The notes: generated from the sequence alone by a model not told the origin. DNA of 64,000 nucleotides from Gemmatimonadota bacterium (GCA_028875335.1 JAPPEF010000076.1:1-64000); one strand, 5' to 3'. Positions 45,584 to 55,106 are shown, counted from the first letter of the stretch. Numbers and translations are program-made.

Positions 45584-46789
45584 TCAGCTTTCCTCGTCAT
45601 CCAAGACCGCCACTCCGGGCAAGACCCGCCCACTCATGCACTCTAGCGAAGCCCCGCCTCCAGTGGAGATGTGGGTCATCGCTTGGGCCAATCCGGCTTG
45701 GGCTACAGCCGCAGCCGTATCCCCCCCGCCAATAATGCTCAACGCACCCTCGCGGGTGGCGGCAGCTAGGGCTTGGACGATCTGTTGGGTCCCTTGGGCA
45801 AAGGGTGCCATCTCGCACACTCCAAGAGGACCGTTCCACACAATAGTACCTCCCCGAGCGATCTGGTCGGCGTAGCGCTGCCGGGTCTGAGGGCCGATGT
45901 CCATACCCTGCCAACCGCGAGGTATGGCGTCGCGGGCGACCACTTGCGCTTGGGCATCGGCGGCAAAACGGTCGGCGACCACGCAATCCGCGGGAAGCTG
46001 GAGATCCAATCCCCCCTTTTCGACTCGGGTCAATAGCTGCCGGGCCGTATCCAAGCGGTCCTCTTCGAGCAGCGAATCCCCGATCTCTAGCCCCATAGCT
46101 TTGAAAAAGGTATAGGCCATGCCGCCACCGATGAGCAGGGCATCCACCTGGTTGAGCAAGTGCTCAATCAACTCGATCTTGCCTGAGATCTTGGCCCCTC
46201 CCAAAACGGCAATAAATGGCCGCTGCGGACGGCGCAGGGCTTCGTCGAGATAGGAAATTTCCCGCTCCATCAACAGGCCGCTGGCCCCCGCGCCCATACA
46301 GCGTGGCACCCCCTCGGTCGAGGCGTGGGCCCGGTGCGCCGCCCCAAAGGCATCGTTGACGTACGCATCGCCCAGCTCGGCCAATTGCTGTGCAAAAGTC
46401 TGCTCGTTTTGCTCCTCTTCCGGGTGGAAGCGCACGTTCTCCAAGAGCAGGACCTGCCCCGGCTGCAAGGCAGCGGCTTGGGCCGCGACTTCAGCACCCA
46501 CGCAGTCTATAGCCATGCCCACCGCGCGTCCCAACAGCTGGCTCAGGCGCTCGACTACCGGGGCCAGAGACAGCGCCGGTACTCGCTGACCCTGGGGGCG
46601 ACCCAAGTGAGACATCAGAATTACGGACGCACCCTGCGCCAACAAGTGCTCAATCGTTGGCAGAGCGGCGCGAATCCGCGTGTCATCGACGATCCGACCG
46701 TCCTCGTCGTCGAGCGGCACGTTGAAATCCACTCGCACGAGGATCCGCTTGCCAGCGACATCGAGGTCTCTGATGGTGCGCTTAGCCAT
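45584..46789 (-). CDS. pgk: Phosphoglycerate kinase
   Basis: The 401 residues match bacterial PGK. The N-domain has [20 protein letters not shown] and SHLGRPQG, then [17 protein letters not shown]. Hinge and C-domain sequences include [34 protein letters not shown] and the nucleotide-binding [11 protein letters not shown]; the end region has [15 protein letters not shown]. The enzyme makes ATP from 1,3-bisphosphoglycerate. It starts four bases after the stop of pfkA and lies one base before tpiA, so one transcript covers three glycolytic steps. Confidence 0.98.
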   Translation of the reverse strand: MAKRTIRDLDVAGKRILVRVDFNVPLDDEDGRIVDDTRIRAALPTIEHLLAQGASVILMSHLGRPQGQRVPALSLAPVVERLSQLLGRAVGMAIDCVGAEVAAQAAALQPGQVLLLENVRFHPEEEQNEQTFAQQLAELGDAYVNDAFGAAHRAHASTEGVPRCMGAGASGLLMEREISYLDEALRRPQRPFIAVLGGAKISGKIELIEHLLNQVDALLIGGGMAYTFFKAMGLEIGDSLLEEDRLDTARQLLTRVEKGGLDLQLPADCVVADRFAADAQAQVVARDAIPRGWQGMDIGPQTRQRYADQIARGGTIVWNGPLGVCEMAPFAQGTQQIVQALAAATREGALSIIGGGDTAAAVAQAGLAQAMTHISTGGGASLECMSGRVLPGVAVLDDEES

Positions 46790-46793
46790 GCTA

Positions 46794-47846
46794 TCAACCG
46801 AAGAATACCGTCGCTAAATCGTATAGCTCTTGGTCAACTATCTTGAGCTGATTGACCGCGTCGGCCAGTGGGATCGCCACGATTTCATTGCCTTGCAGAC
46901 TCACCATCTTGCCGAAATCGCCGGCGTGCACCAAGTCGATGGCGGCAATGCCAAAGCGCGTGCCCAAGACGCGGTCGAAGGCCGTGGGCGTCCCCCCGCG
47001 CTGCAAGTGCCCGAGCACCGTAACCCGCGTCTCGTAACTCGTTGCCTCCTCGACCGCGTTGGCGACGAGTTGGCCGATTCCACCCAGCTTGACGTGGCCG
47101 AACTCGTCGAGTCCTCCCTCGGAGATCACGTATTCTTTCTCTCCACCCCCCTCGGAAATTAGTTGCGTCCCCTCGGCCACGACCACGATCGAAAAGTCCT
47201 TGCCGCGCTCGTGTCGCTTGCGGATGGTGCTGACGACTTCCTCGATGGTGTATTTCTGCTCGGGAATGAGGATCATATCCGCGCCACCAGCCAAGCCAGC
47301 GTACAGGGCGATCCAACCGCTGTGTCGCCCCATGACCTCGATGACCATCACTCGATTGTGCGATTCGGCTGTGGTGTGAATTCGGTCGATGGCCTCGGTG
47401 ACGATATTGACCGCCGTGTCAAAACCAAACGTGTAGTCCGTGCCATTCAGGTCGTTGTCAATGGTCTTGGGCACGCCCACGACCGGCACGCCCATGCTCG
47501 TCAGCTTGTTGGCTACCCCGAGTGTGTCCTCGCCGCCGATGGCCACGAGCGCGTCTAACTTCATTCGCCGCATGTTATCGATGACGATTTCGCCGCCGTC
47601 TTCTTCTTTGAACGGGTTGGTGCGCGACGTGCCGAGGATGGTGCCGCCCTTGGGCAAAATACCGGAAATCTCCTCCAGTCCCAACGGCTCCCAGTCACAT
47701 TCCAGCATTCCTTTCCAACCCTTGAGGATGCCGCGAAAGCGGTATCGGTATGCAGTAATGCCCTTGCGCACCACAGCGCGAATGACGGCATTGAGACCCG
47801 GACAGTCGCCTCCTCCGGTCAATATGCCGATCGTCTTTTCGGCCAT
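46794..47846 (-). CDS. pfkA: 6-phosphofructokinase, signature of the pyrophosphate-dependent type
   Basis: The 350-residue protein has the PFK-A fold: [13 protein letters not shown] at residues 11-23, [10 protein letters not shown] at about 101-110 and [11 protein letters not shown] at about 123-133. Residues corresponding to E. coli Gly104 and Gly124 are Asp107 and Lys127 here. That combination (D/K) is the known signature of enzymes using pyrophosphate, while ATP enzymes have G at one or both sites. Fructose-6-phosphate binding is seen in [18 protein letters not shown] lies ten bases before the ATG. It heads the pfkA-pgk-tpiA-secG run. Use of PPi would make glycolysis cheaper in ATP and partly reversible; this is inference from two residues. 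Confidence 0.9.
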   Translation of the reverse strand: MAEKTIGILTGGGDCPGLNAVIRAVVRKGITAYRYRFRGILKGWKGMLECDWEPLGLEEISGILPKGGTILGTSRTNPFKEEDGGEIVIDNMRRMKLDALVAIGGEDTLGVANKLTSMGVPVVGVPKTIDNDLNGTDYTFGFDTAVNIVTEAIDRIHTTAESHNRVMVIEVMGRHSGWIALYAGLAGGADMILIPEQKYTIEEVVSTIRKRHERGKDFSIVVVAEGTQLISEGGGEKEYVISEGGLDEFGHVKLGGIGQLVANAVEEATSYETRVTVLGHLQRGGTPTAFDRVLGTRFGIAAIDLVHAGDFGKMVSLQGNEIVAIPLADAVNQLKIVDQELYDLATVFFG

Positions 47847-47937
47847 AGTATTCGGACTCCTTGGCTCGCAGCCAACTTTGGTACAGCTTGGATTATGGGG
47901 GATTCCAAAAGCGCCTAAATGTAGGAATTTGTTAGAA

Positions 47938-48615
47938 TTAGGTCAATAGATCGTCCGCGCCCGAGCGCGCCAAGACAACGGCCCACAGGCGGTCGCTTTC
48001 CACGGCTTGGGCACAGGCAGCCATGGTCTCTCCGGTCGTCCACACGTCATCTACTATCCCGATCCGAACGCTTGCAGGCAGCGCAGCCACGGGCGCAAAG
48101 GCACCGCGGAGATTGGCGCGGCGTTCCTCTGCCGACAAAAAGGCTTGCTGCCGCGTATTTCTCCGCCGCCGCACAACTCCTTGGCACACGGGTACGCCCA
48201 ACACGGCCCCTAACCCAGCGGCGATTTCCGCGCTCTGATTGAACCCGCGCTCCCGCTGCCGGGCCGGGTGCAAGGGCACGGGCAACAAGCAATCCAGCGG
48301 AGCGAGTTGCTCGGCCAAGCACTGCCCCATGCGCTCGCCCAACGCCCTCCCTAGCCGCACTTGGTTGCGAAATTTAAGCGCGTAAATGGCCTGTTGCAGT
48401 GCGCCGGTGAAAGATCCCAAGGCGACGACCTGTTCAAACGCACGGCTTCCATCCTCGGTCTGAGGATGCGAGCGGCGCGTCACAATCTCCGCCCAACACG
48501 ATCCGCATAGCAACTCGGCGGCCTCAATGTCCGCTTCGCAAACCGCGCAATGCGGCGGATAGGCAAAGTCCAACAGGGCACGACCCCATGTCTGTAGTGT
48601 TTCTATTTTTCCCAA
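47938..48615 (-). CDS. comF: ComF family phosphoribosyltransferase-like protein
   Basis: The 225-residue protein has a zinc ribbon at the N-terminus (PPHCAVCEADIEAAELLCGSC; four Cys) followed by a type I phosphoribosyltransferase fold. The PRPP motif is VRIGIVDDVWTTGETMAACA at about residues 182-201, and the family's PVPLHPARQRERGFNQSAEIA lies at about 112-132. ComF/GntX-like proteins are linked to DNA uptake, but the reaction is unclear. A possible leader peptide and the end of a group II intron lie upstream. Only about 42 bases separate the possible leader from its ATG. The gene appears intact. Confidence 0.88.
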   Translation of the reverse strand: MGKIETLQTWGRALLDFAYPPHCAVCEADIEAAELLCGSCWAEIVTRRSHPQTEDGSRAFEQVVALGSFTGALQQAIYALKFRNQVRLGRALGERMGQCLAEQLAPLDCLLPVPLHPARQRERGFNQSAEIAAGLGAVLGVPVCQGVVRRRRNTRQQAFLSAEERRANLRGAFAPVAALPASVRIGIVDDVWTTGETMAACAQAVESDRLWAVVLARSGADDLLT

Positions 48616-48657
48616 TTCCCGTTACCCAAAGACCACGTCATGGGTCACTGTAGTGCG

Positions 48658-48723
48658 CTACGTATGACAAAGAAAAAAACGTGCCAACCCAACGCGTCGC
48701 TCGTTCCCTTGTGGACTTGCCAT
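48658..48723 (-). CDS. Possible 21-residue leader peptide upstream of comF
   Basis: A short frame of 21 codons with AAAGGAG placed six bases before ATG (48723). It ends in FFLCHT followed by TAG, about 42 bases upstream of comF. It lies just outside the 3' end of the group II intron. The good ribosome binding site is the only support, so it could equally be chance or the remains of the gene invaded by the intron. Confidence 0.2.
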   Translation of the reverse strand: MASPQGNERRVGLARFFLCHT

Positions 48724-48819
48724 AATTCACTCCTTTCTCGTATTTCCGATAACTCCGTTATACACCTCACACTCCGAAGTCGGGTAGGCGGAGACTGTCG
48801 CCAGTCCCCGCCCCCCTCA

Positions 48820-48853
48820 GAACCGTGCGTGCGACTTTCACCGCACACGGCTC
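48820..48853 (-). ncRNA. Group II intron domain V
   Basis: Exactly 34 bases on the minus strand: GAGCCGTGTGCGG, TGAAAG and CGCACGGTTC parts form the two-helix domain V with GAAA tetraloop. The AGC-containing start and closing GGTTC are the conserved catalytic core of group II ribozymes. Confidence 0.92.
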
Positions 48854-48892
48854 AAGCAAACTGCAATACTTCGCGCTTCCGGGTGAGTGAGT

Positions 48893-49054
48893 AGTAGTTC
48901 GGGAGCATACCGATCCCTGCGTTGCGGGGGTGACCCAAACGGTGACGAATACCGAATATGGGCAGTATTGTGATCCCTGCTCTGCGGGGGTGGTGCTTGG
49001 TCAGCACGGTCAAGACTATACTTATGTGACCATTACGTATGCTCCCGAACTACT
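48893..49054. repeat. Inverted-repeat-bounded insert with two CRISPR-like hairpin repeats
   Basis: An 18-base perfect inverted repeat, AGTAGTTCGGGAGCATAC at 48893-48910 and its complement at 49037-49054, encloses 126 bases. Inside are two 21-base direct repeats, GATCCCTGCGTTGCGGGGGTG at 48912 and GATCCCTGCTCTGCGGGGGTG at 48972. They differ at two loop bases and are spaced exactly 60 bases apart. Each repeat can form a CCCTGC/GCGGGG hairpin, as CRISPR type I-E repeats do. Only two units exist and no cas gene is present. The insert lies between the end of the maturase frame and domain V. Confidence 0.6.
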
Positions 49055-50745
49055 TACACTAAGTGCATCGTTTTACGCTTCTGATGCACCTGTTGGTGGC
49101 ATGTAACGTGCAGCAGCGCAAGATTTCGGTATTGGTCTGTCCCACCTTCACTTTTTGGGAGTATGTGGTGAATGTGTAGCTCTTCACCTGTGAATAGACT
49201 ATCCCGACAGACTGGGCAATTCCCCTTTTGTTTCTTGGCGAGTCGCTTGTGTCTGGTGTGGGTTAAGGTTTCGACCTGTTTGAAGTTGCGCTTTTCCCAG
49301 TATTCGCGTAGCTCTGGATTGTCTGGCGAAGCTCCATGTTGAATTGGGGCATGCCTTTTGATGTTTAACCAGCCCAATTTGATTAGGTGATCTCCAGTCT
49401 GGAGGTCTCCAAATACCCATCGGTCTGATATATCCATCCGAAGCCTACCGTAGTAGTTTCGTTCAATCCATCTTTTGGGTTTCTTGGGGTGTGTCTGCCT
49501 CAACCATATTTGACACCTATCATAGTTGAAGCCATCCACACTATTGAAGGTCTTGGTGCTTACCACCTTTCGATAGTAGTTACCCCAACCTTTGAGTATC
49601 GGGTTGAGCCTATTCAAGACTGCGTGGACATTGTGGCCCTTTAGTTCGTGCCACTCTTGTTTCAGGTGGTCTTTTAAGGCTTGCACCGATGCTTTACTGG
49701 GCATTATCAAGAGCTTGTCCTTGTGGGTTATTCTTTCGGGGTAAATCCGAATGTTAAACCCCAAGAAGTCAAAGCCTTCTCTGAGGTGGCAAATTCTGGT
49801 TTTCTCTTGCGAGAGTTCCAGTCCTTGCTTTCCCAGCCATTCCGATATTTCATCACGGGCGGCTTGTGCATCCTCGCGTGTTTCTGCAAAGATTACGAAG
49901 TCGTCCGCATAACGGATTAAGGCCCGACGGCTCGTGAGTGCGGTGTAGTCGCTCATCTGGTGATAAGTGATGCCTACCGCTTGCTCCATCCCATGTAGAG
50001 CTATGTTCAACAGAAGCGGGCTGATGACTCCGCCTTGTGGCGTTCCCGTTTCTGTTTTAGCGAATATGCCTTCTTCCATGATCCCAGCTTTCAACCATTG
50101 CTGGACTGACTTCTTAGCTGGGAACCCATCCAGCTTAGTCAGCAAGGTATCGTGTGCGATATGGTCAAAGGCTCCCTTTATATCCGCATCGACAACCCAG
50201 TTTTTAGGACTCTGGGGCTTGGCGAAGTTGAATAAGCGGCTAATGGCATCGTGGCAATCCCGGCCCGGTCTGAATCCATAGGAGCAGGGTTCAAACCGGG
50301 CTTCCCATTCGGGTTCCAGTGCATTCTTGACCATTGCCTGCCTGCATCGGTCGGCTATGGTCGGAATGCCCAGCGGTCTTGTCTTGCCATTGGCCTTCGG
50401 GATGTAAACACGTTTTGCCGGTTGAGCTTTGCCCGTCGGGTCTTGGAGTAGTTCCTTGACCAGTTAGGTTCGTTCATCCGGCGTTGTTGCCACCAGACCA
50501 TCTATGCCCGGTGTGTTACGTCCTTTGTTGATCTGCGTTACCTGTCGGACACTTAGTTCCGCATTGGCTCGACTTCTCAACATTAGACGTTGAAGGGATT
50601 GCAATTTCTCGTAATCCCCACACTGCGAAGCCCTATAGATTTGCTGCCTCAAGTCTTTGACTGCTTTGATGGTTAGACGCCAGTTGATGTCTTGCCATCG
50701 TCGTAGTCTCAGGGGTCTGCTCACTTTTCCATTGCTGGTAAGCAC
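49054..50745 (-). pseudogene. ltrA: Group II intron reverse transcriptase/maturase with in-frame stop
   Basis: The frame from 50745 to 49054 encodes a maturase of about 560 residues but is cut by one TAA at 50466-50464, without a frame change. The first 93 residues hold WQDINWRLTIKAVKDLRQQI and VTQINKGRNTPGIDGLV, the RT-0 region. After the stop comes IPKANGKTRPLGIPTIADRC (RT-1), then CSYGFRPGRDCHDAI and LIRYADDFVIFAET with the catalytic YADD. The C-terminal HNH part is NCPVCRDSLFTGEELHIHHILP. A downstream ATG at 50334 could start only a truncated protein lacking RT-0 and RT-1. The stop could be a real inactivation or a sequencing error; the intron is likely immobile unless supplied in trans. 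Confidence 0.88.
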
Positions 50746-51835
50746 TGCGCTTCTCCTCTCTGATTAGAGACTCTTGCTGCTGTCTATGGACGGTTCACCT
50801 GCGGCACGTCAGCACGCTTTCACGTCGGGCCATGCGTAAGACCCTATCCAGCGGGTTATTTGGAACTCATTTTTTCCCTTGCCTTTCGGCGGCTGGCATT
50901 CGCTTCTTGCCGCATCCTGTTCCCACTGAGGGGTTGGGCCTTCCTTGCGGAAGGGCTACTGTGTGTAATTTGGTGGGGGTTGACATGACCCTTATATTGT
51001 TCTTCGGGTTGGTCAACCTATGGGCGGCCATCGTGGCCCAGCCCAGTAATTCACTTTCTAACTTTGGAGTCACCAATGACCCTGAAAGACGCATTGGCTA
51101 TCCTTCGGAAGCTCAAGGCGGGCTTTACTTTAGCCGCCTCTGTGGTTGCCGTTGCGATCCAATTTGTTCAGCTTTTTGCTTGAACAGAGTGGCGCGATGG
51201 CACATGAGAGACGAGCAGAACCGATCTACTCGTGAACCCATACCGACGCTTTCACGAGGTAAGCAGCTTGGAACCTGCTCACTTCGTAGTTAGTTAAGCG
51301 AATCCAGAGAGTTAAGATTTCTCCATTGAAGGATATAACTGTCTGGTCAGCCCAACAGAGGGATACCAGTAGGCCACATCACCTACTGGCAGTCCATGAT
51401 GTGATTCGGGTCAAAATGGATTGACCCGATAACCGAGCAGTTCGGGGTGGGGTCGCTGGATGATTCATGGTCATCCAGCGCCCTGTCCCTTGCTATAATC
51501 ATTCAACCTCTCCTTCGCCTTGTTACCCCACAGACCTCATTGGGGTTTCGCTTTTCCGCATAAGTGAGAAACAATCGGGGTGGAAGCCTACTTTACGCCG
51601 GGGTCGGTGGTATGCCCTTTGGGAACCCTTTGATATTCCCAACCAACTATGTGGTATCGAGCGGCTGTAGCACTCCGCTTTTCACATATGACCCAGCTAA
51701 CCGTATCAGTCGCTTTCGATTAGTAACCGTTACGACGCTTGCGTAGATTCACTTTCGTTCTTCCGTCCGATTTTCACCTTGCCTTGCTTCCGGTTGCGAC
51801 TCCTTCACATTAGGCTTTTATTCTCCGTTTCACAC
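50746..51835 (-). other. Probable intron domains I-III (no gene)
   Basis: About 1.1 kb between the maturase start and the proposed intron 5' end has no credible protein gene. It is rich in hairpins. CCAGTAGG/CCTACTGG lies at 51366-51389, TCGGGTCAA/TTGACCCGA at 51406-51429 and CGCTGGATGA/TCATCCAGCG at 51454-51480, all in a row. This density fits folded intron RNA. I could not place EBS/IBS pairs with confidence. Confidence 0.55.
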
Positions 51836-51981
51836 CTCAAGATTACTCTCGACGCATGGGAGAGTGGTGATTAGTTTGCATACTAACTAAGAAAACAATC
51901 CACTCGTGTTGTTTGACTTCAACTCAAATAGTTGTTTTCACTCAACTTATGCGACTTTAAGCTCACACCAAAGGATCAATC

Positions 51982-54870
51982 ATGCCTTTGCTGTACGCCC
52001 TCTTCTTTCTCGTCTTGGCCGAGGCCCTTCCCGCGGAGTACAAACTACTCCACGGCCCAGACCCCAAAGACCCCATGCAGGCCCACATCTACCAATTGGA
52101 TAATGGCCTGACAGTCTATTTGACCCAGAACACAGAAGAGCCGCGCTTCTACGGCGAAATCGCCGTCCGCGCCGGTTCCAAGCACGACCCCCAAGACGCC
52201 ACCGGCATTGCCCATTACCTAGAGCACATGCTCTTCAAGGGCAGCAAAAAAATCGGTACCCTCGACTACGAAAAGGAGCAGGTCCACCTCGACCGCATTG
52301 AGGCGCTCTACGAGCAGCACTTTGTCGAGACCGACCCAGAAGAAAGGGCCGCAATCTACGCCCAGATCAACGCCGAAAACCAACTCGCCGCGGCGTACGC
52401 CATTCCCAATGAACTCGACCGCCTCTACACCGCGATGGGCGAGCGCGGCCTCAACGCCCACACCTGGGTCGAGGAAACCGTCTATAAAGTGGAACTGCCA
52501 GCCAATCGCCTAGCGCAATGGGCCAAGGTCGAGGCCGAGCGCTTTCACGAGCCCGTCTTCCGCCTCTTCCAAACCGAGCTGGAAACCGTCTATGAGGAAA
52601 AAAACCGCTCCCTCGACAACAAGGGCCGCGTCATCCACAAAGCCGTACAGGAGCAATTCTACAAAGCCCATCCCTACCGCGTCACCACGCTAGGCACAGT
52701 AGAGCACTTGAAAAACCCCTCGCTAGAGCGCATGTACGAGTTTTACAACACGTACTACGTGCCCAACAACATGGCGATCTTCATCTCCGGCGACATCGAC
52801 ATCGACGAGACCATCCAGCTCATCGACCGCGAATTTTCTCTCTGGGAGCGCCGGGAACTGCCCTCATTCCCCACCTACAAAGAACCTGCGATCAACGGAG
52901 CAGAACGGATCGAGGTCAATTATCCCGGCGAGGAATACGTGCTGTTGGCTTTCCGCACCGCCGAGCGCTCGCACGAGGACGCCGAGACGCTGCAAATCCT
53001 CGACATGATCCTCGACAACGCCACGGCCGGGCTGATCAACCTCAACCTCAACCAGCAGCAGAAGGTGCGCGAAGCCGGCTCCTATCCCTATCTACTCAAC
53101 GACTACGGCGCCCAGTACTTGTGGGGCATCCCCAAACAGGACCAAACCCTTGAGGAAGTCGAGGCCCTGCTCTTGGAGCAGATCTACCTGATTAAGGAGG
53201 GGCAATTCGAGGATTGGATCATTCCGGCCATTGTCACCGATTTCAAGAAGAGCGTAAAACAGGGGCAGGAAAACAACAATTCTCGGGTCAGCTCTATGCG
53301 CGATTCGTATCTCGGATTTGAGGAATGGAGTCACGCGGTGCGCGCCCTCGACCGCATGGCCAAGATCAACAAGCACGACATCGTCGAAGCCGCCAATAAG
53401 TACTTCAACGGCGCGTATGTGGCTGGCTACCGCCGCGACGGCGAGCAGGACATACCCGAGATCGACAAGCCGCCCATCGACAAAATCGACATCGACGCCT
53501 CGCGCCAATCAACCTTTTTCGCCGAGGTCATGGCCATGCCCTTTGCGGAGGTCGAGCCCGCTTACCTCGTGCCCGAGCGCGACTTCACTACCCGCGAGTT
53601 GGCGGGCGGCAGCAAGCTCTACTACGCCCGCAATCCACTCAACGACCTCTTTGAATTTTCTATCGCGATCGATATCGGCTCCCTAACCGAAAAGCGCCTG
53701 CCCGTGGCCCGCGAACTGCTCGACAAGTCGGGCACCCCGCGCTTTACCTCCGAAGAGCTGAAAAAGGAATGGTACAAGTTGGGCACCGACTTTAGGATGA
53801 ATGTCAGCGACCAAGAGACCACGATTTCCATATCGGGCCTCGACGAAAACTTCGCCGCGTCGCTTGCACTTTTATCCGAGCTAATGCACGGCCCGACCAC
53901 GGACGACGCCACGCTTGCCGAGCTTCAGGCCATCATCATCGCTCGGCGCGACGACGCCCTCAAGGATCACCGCACCATCCACGAGGCCCTCTACCGCTAC
54001 CACCGCTTAGGCGACATGGCGTACTACCGCCGAGTCCCCTCTAACGAGGAAGTTAGCGCCCTAGGACGCGAGGAGTTGCTCGACTTGTTGAGCGGCTTGC
54101 TCTCCTATCGCCAGACCCTCAGCTACACCGGGTCGCAAACCATCGAGGATGTACAAGCCATCCTCGCCCAGCACTACCCGCTGCCTGAGTCTCCGGTCGA
54201 GCCACCGCCCTATCAGGTGTTAGAATTCACCCAGCCCGAAAAAACCCAGATCTACTTCTTCGACAAGGAAATGGCCCAAGCCCTAGTGAGGATCGAATAC
54301 GTGGATGTGCCATACCAAGCGGCGCTCGAGCCAGCAGTCGAGCTGTTCAACGACTACTTCTACGGCGGCATGGCCGGCATCGTATTCCAAGAAATTCGCG
54401 AAGCACGGGCCTTGGCGTATTCGGTGGGAGCCCTCTACTTCAACGGCCGCGACAAAGCCGACTACAACTACATGGTCGGCGGCATGGGCACGCAAGCCGA
54501 CAAGACGCCCGAAGCAGTTGCGGCCTTCGCCGGCCTGCTCGACGACATTCCCTCTTCGCCCGAGCGCTTTGCCGCCGCCCAGCTTTCAGTGCTCAATAAG
54601 TACCGCACGGAACGCCTCGGCTTCCGCTCAGTACTAGGGGCTGTGCGCGGTTGGGAGCGCAAGGGGCTAACCGGCGACCCACGCTCTTGGCGCTTTGAGC
54701 AACTCCAAGCCAGCGGCCTCGACGAAGTGCTCGAATTCTACCGCCAACACGTCCAAGGACGCCCCAAACTGATTTCGATCACCGGCGACAAGAGCAAAAT
54801 GGACCTAGAGGCTCTAGCAGCACAGGGCGAGATCGTCGAACTCGGCTTGGAGGACCTGTTCGCCTTCTGA
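51982..54870 (+). CDS. M16 family zinc metalloprotease (two-domain), exported
   Basis: The 962-residue protein starts with a signal peptide (LLYALFFLVLAEALP). The inverted zinc motif of M16 enzymes, HYLEH, is at residues 78-82 in GIAHYLEHMLFKG, with a second acidic region downstream in the N-terminal half (WVEETVYKVELPANR). The protein contains the N- and C-terminal halves of a pitrilysin-like fold. The second half (about 520-960) lacks the HxxEH motif, as is normal. The family cuts peptides and small proteins in a closed chamber. The size and signal suggest a periplasmic or lipid-anchored peptidase. It has no obvious operon partner; tRNA-Met follows it. Confidence 0.93.
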   Translation: MPLLYALFFLVLAEALPAEYKLLHGPDPKDPMQAHIYQLDNGLTVYLTQNTEEPRFYGEIAVRAGSKHDPQDATGIAHYLEHMLFKGSKKIGTLDYEKEQVHLDRIEALYEQHFVETDPEERAAIYAQINAENQLAAAYAIPNELDRLYTAMGERGLNAHTWVEETVYKVELPANRLAQWAKVEAERFHEPVFRLFQTELETVYEEKNRSLDNKGRVIHKAVQEQFYKAHPYRVTTLGTVEHLKNPSLERMYEFYNTYYVPNNMAIFISGDIDIDETIQLIDREFSLWERRELPSFPTYKEPAINGAERIEVNYPGEEYVLLAFRTAERSHEDAETLQILDMILDNATAGLINLNLNQQQKVREAGSYPYLLNDYGAQYLWGIPKQDQTLEEVEALLLEQIYLIKEGQFEDWIIPAIVTDFKKSVKQGQENNNSRVSSMRDSYLGFEEWSHAVRALDRMAKINKHDIVEAANKYFNGAYVAGYRRDGEQDIPEIDKPPIDKIDIDASRQSTFFAEVMAMPFAEVEPAYLVPERDFTTRELAGGSKLYYARNPLNDLFEFSIAIDIGSLTEKRLPVARELLDKSGTPRFTSEELKKEWYKLGTDFRMNVSDQETTISISGLDENFAASLALLSELMHGPTTDDATLAELQAIIIARRDDALKDHRTIHEALYRYHRLGDMAYYRRVPSNEEVSALGREELLDLLSGLLSYRQTLSYTGSQTIEDVQAILAQHYPLPESPVEPPPYQVLEFTQPEKTQIYFFDKEMAQALVRIEYVDVPYQAALEPAVELFNDYFYGGMAGIVFQEIREARALAYSVGALYFNGRDKADYNYMVGGMGTQADKTPEAVAAFAGLLDDIPSSPERFAAAQLSVLNKYRTERLGFRSVLGAVRGWERKGLTGDPRSWRFEQLQASGLDEVLEFYRQHVQGRPKLISITGDKSKMDLEALAAQGEIVELGLEDLFAF

Positions 54871-54918
54871 GTCCTATTGACAAAGCCCCTCCCGCCGTCT
54901 AGCTTTTAAACAAGTTTT

Positions 54919-54995
54919 GGCGGCGTAGCTCAGTTGGTTAGAGCAGTGGAATCATAATCCATGGGTCGGGGGTTCGAGTCCCTTCGCCGCTACCA
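54919..54995 (+). tRNA. tRNA-Met (elongator, anticodon CAT)
   Basis: A 77-base cloverleaf: acceptor GGCGGCG with CGCCGCT, D-arm GCTCAGTTGGTTAGAGC, anticodon stem GTGGA/TCCAT with loop ATCATAA (CAT), T-arm GGGGG-TTCGAGT-CCCTT, and an encoded CCA. The anticodon stem lacks the three G-C pairs of initiator tRNA, so this is read as elongator Met rather than initiator. The first acceptor pair is G-U, and the T-stem also has G-U pairs. tRNA-Ile2 (with modified C) cannot be excluded from sequence alone. Confidence 0.92.
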
Positions 54996-55033
54996 TATTT
55001 CCCGCTGCTAACTTTGGCGGTTTGTTGTTTAAC

Positions 55034-55068
55034 ACAAGCCCCCGGGGATCGCCTCCTCGGGGGCTTGT
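55034..55068 (+). terminator. Candidate terminator after tRNA-Met
   Basis: ACAAGCCCCCG at 55034-55044 pairs with CGGGGGCTTGT at 55058-55068, an 11-base GC-rich stem with an inner loop. There is no strong T run on the plus side, so it may also act as a transcription barrier or an attenuator for the minus-strand oxidoreductase gene. Confidence 0.6.
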
Positions 55069-55106
55069 CGCATGAGGCCCCTAGATGATACGGGCGAGTG
55101 GCAGCC

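Larger units (their letters stand above)
48779..51835 (-). mobile_element. Group II intron with interrupted maturase
   Basis: The 3' side is well defined: a 34-base domain V (48820-48853) and a domain VI hairpin (48787-48812: GGCGGGGACTG/CAGTCTCCGCC with GCGA loop). A bulged A at 48785 lies seven bases before the 3' end CCCGAC at 48779. The domain V type and the HNH-bearing maturase resemble chloroplast-like bacterial introns. The 5' end is less certain. GTGTG at 51835-51831 (minus strand) fits the consensus GTGYG and gives about 3.06 kb. A weaker GTGCC at 51203 would give 2.4 kb. The element sits between comF and the M16 protease gene and does not appear to interrupt a protein gene. Confidence 0.7.

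Noticed and set aside
48912..48992. CRISPR array
   Set aside because: Only two repeats exist, they differ at loop bases and match over 21 rather than the usual 28-29 bases, no cas gene is in the window, and the pair lies inside a group II intron. Kept only as a CRISPR-like repeat finding.
49054..50334. Intact shorter maturase starting at the downstream ATG
   Set aside because: The sequence upstream of this ATG stays in the same frame and encodes conserved RT-0/RT-1 segments back to 50745, so the shorter frame is just the part after the stop.
51203..51207. Alternative 5' end of the group II intron at GTGCC
   Set aside because: GTGCC is a poorer match to GTGYG than GTGTG at 51835, and the intron-like folded sequence continues beyond 51203.
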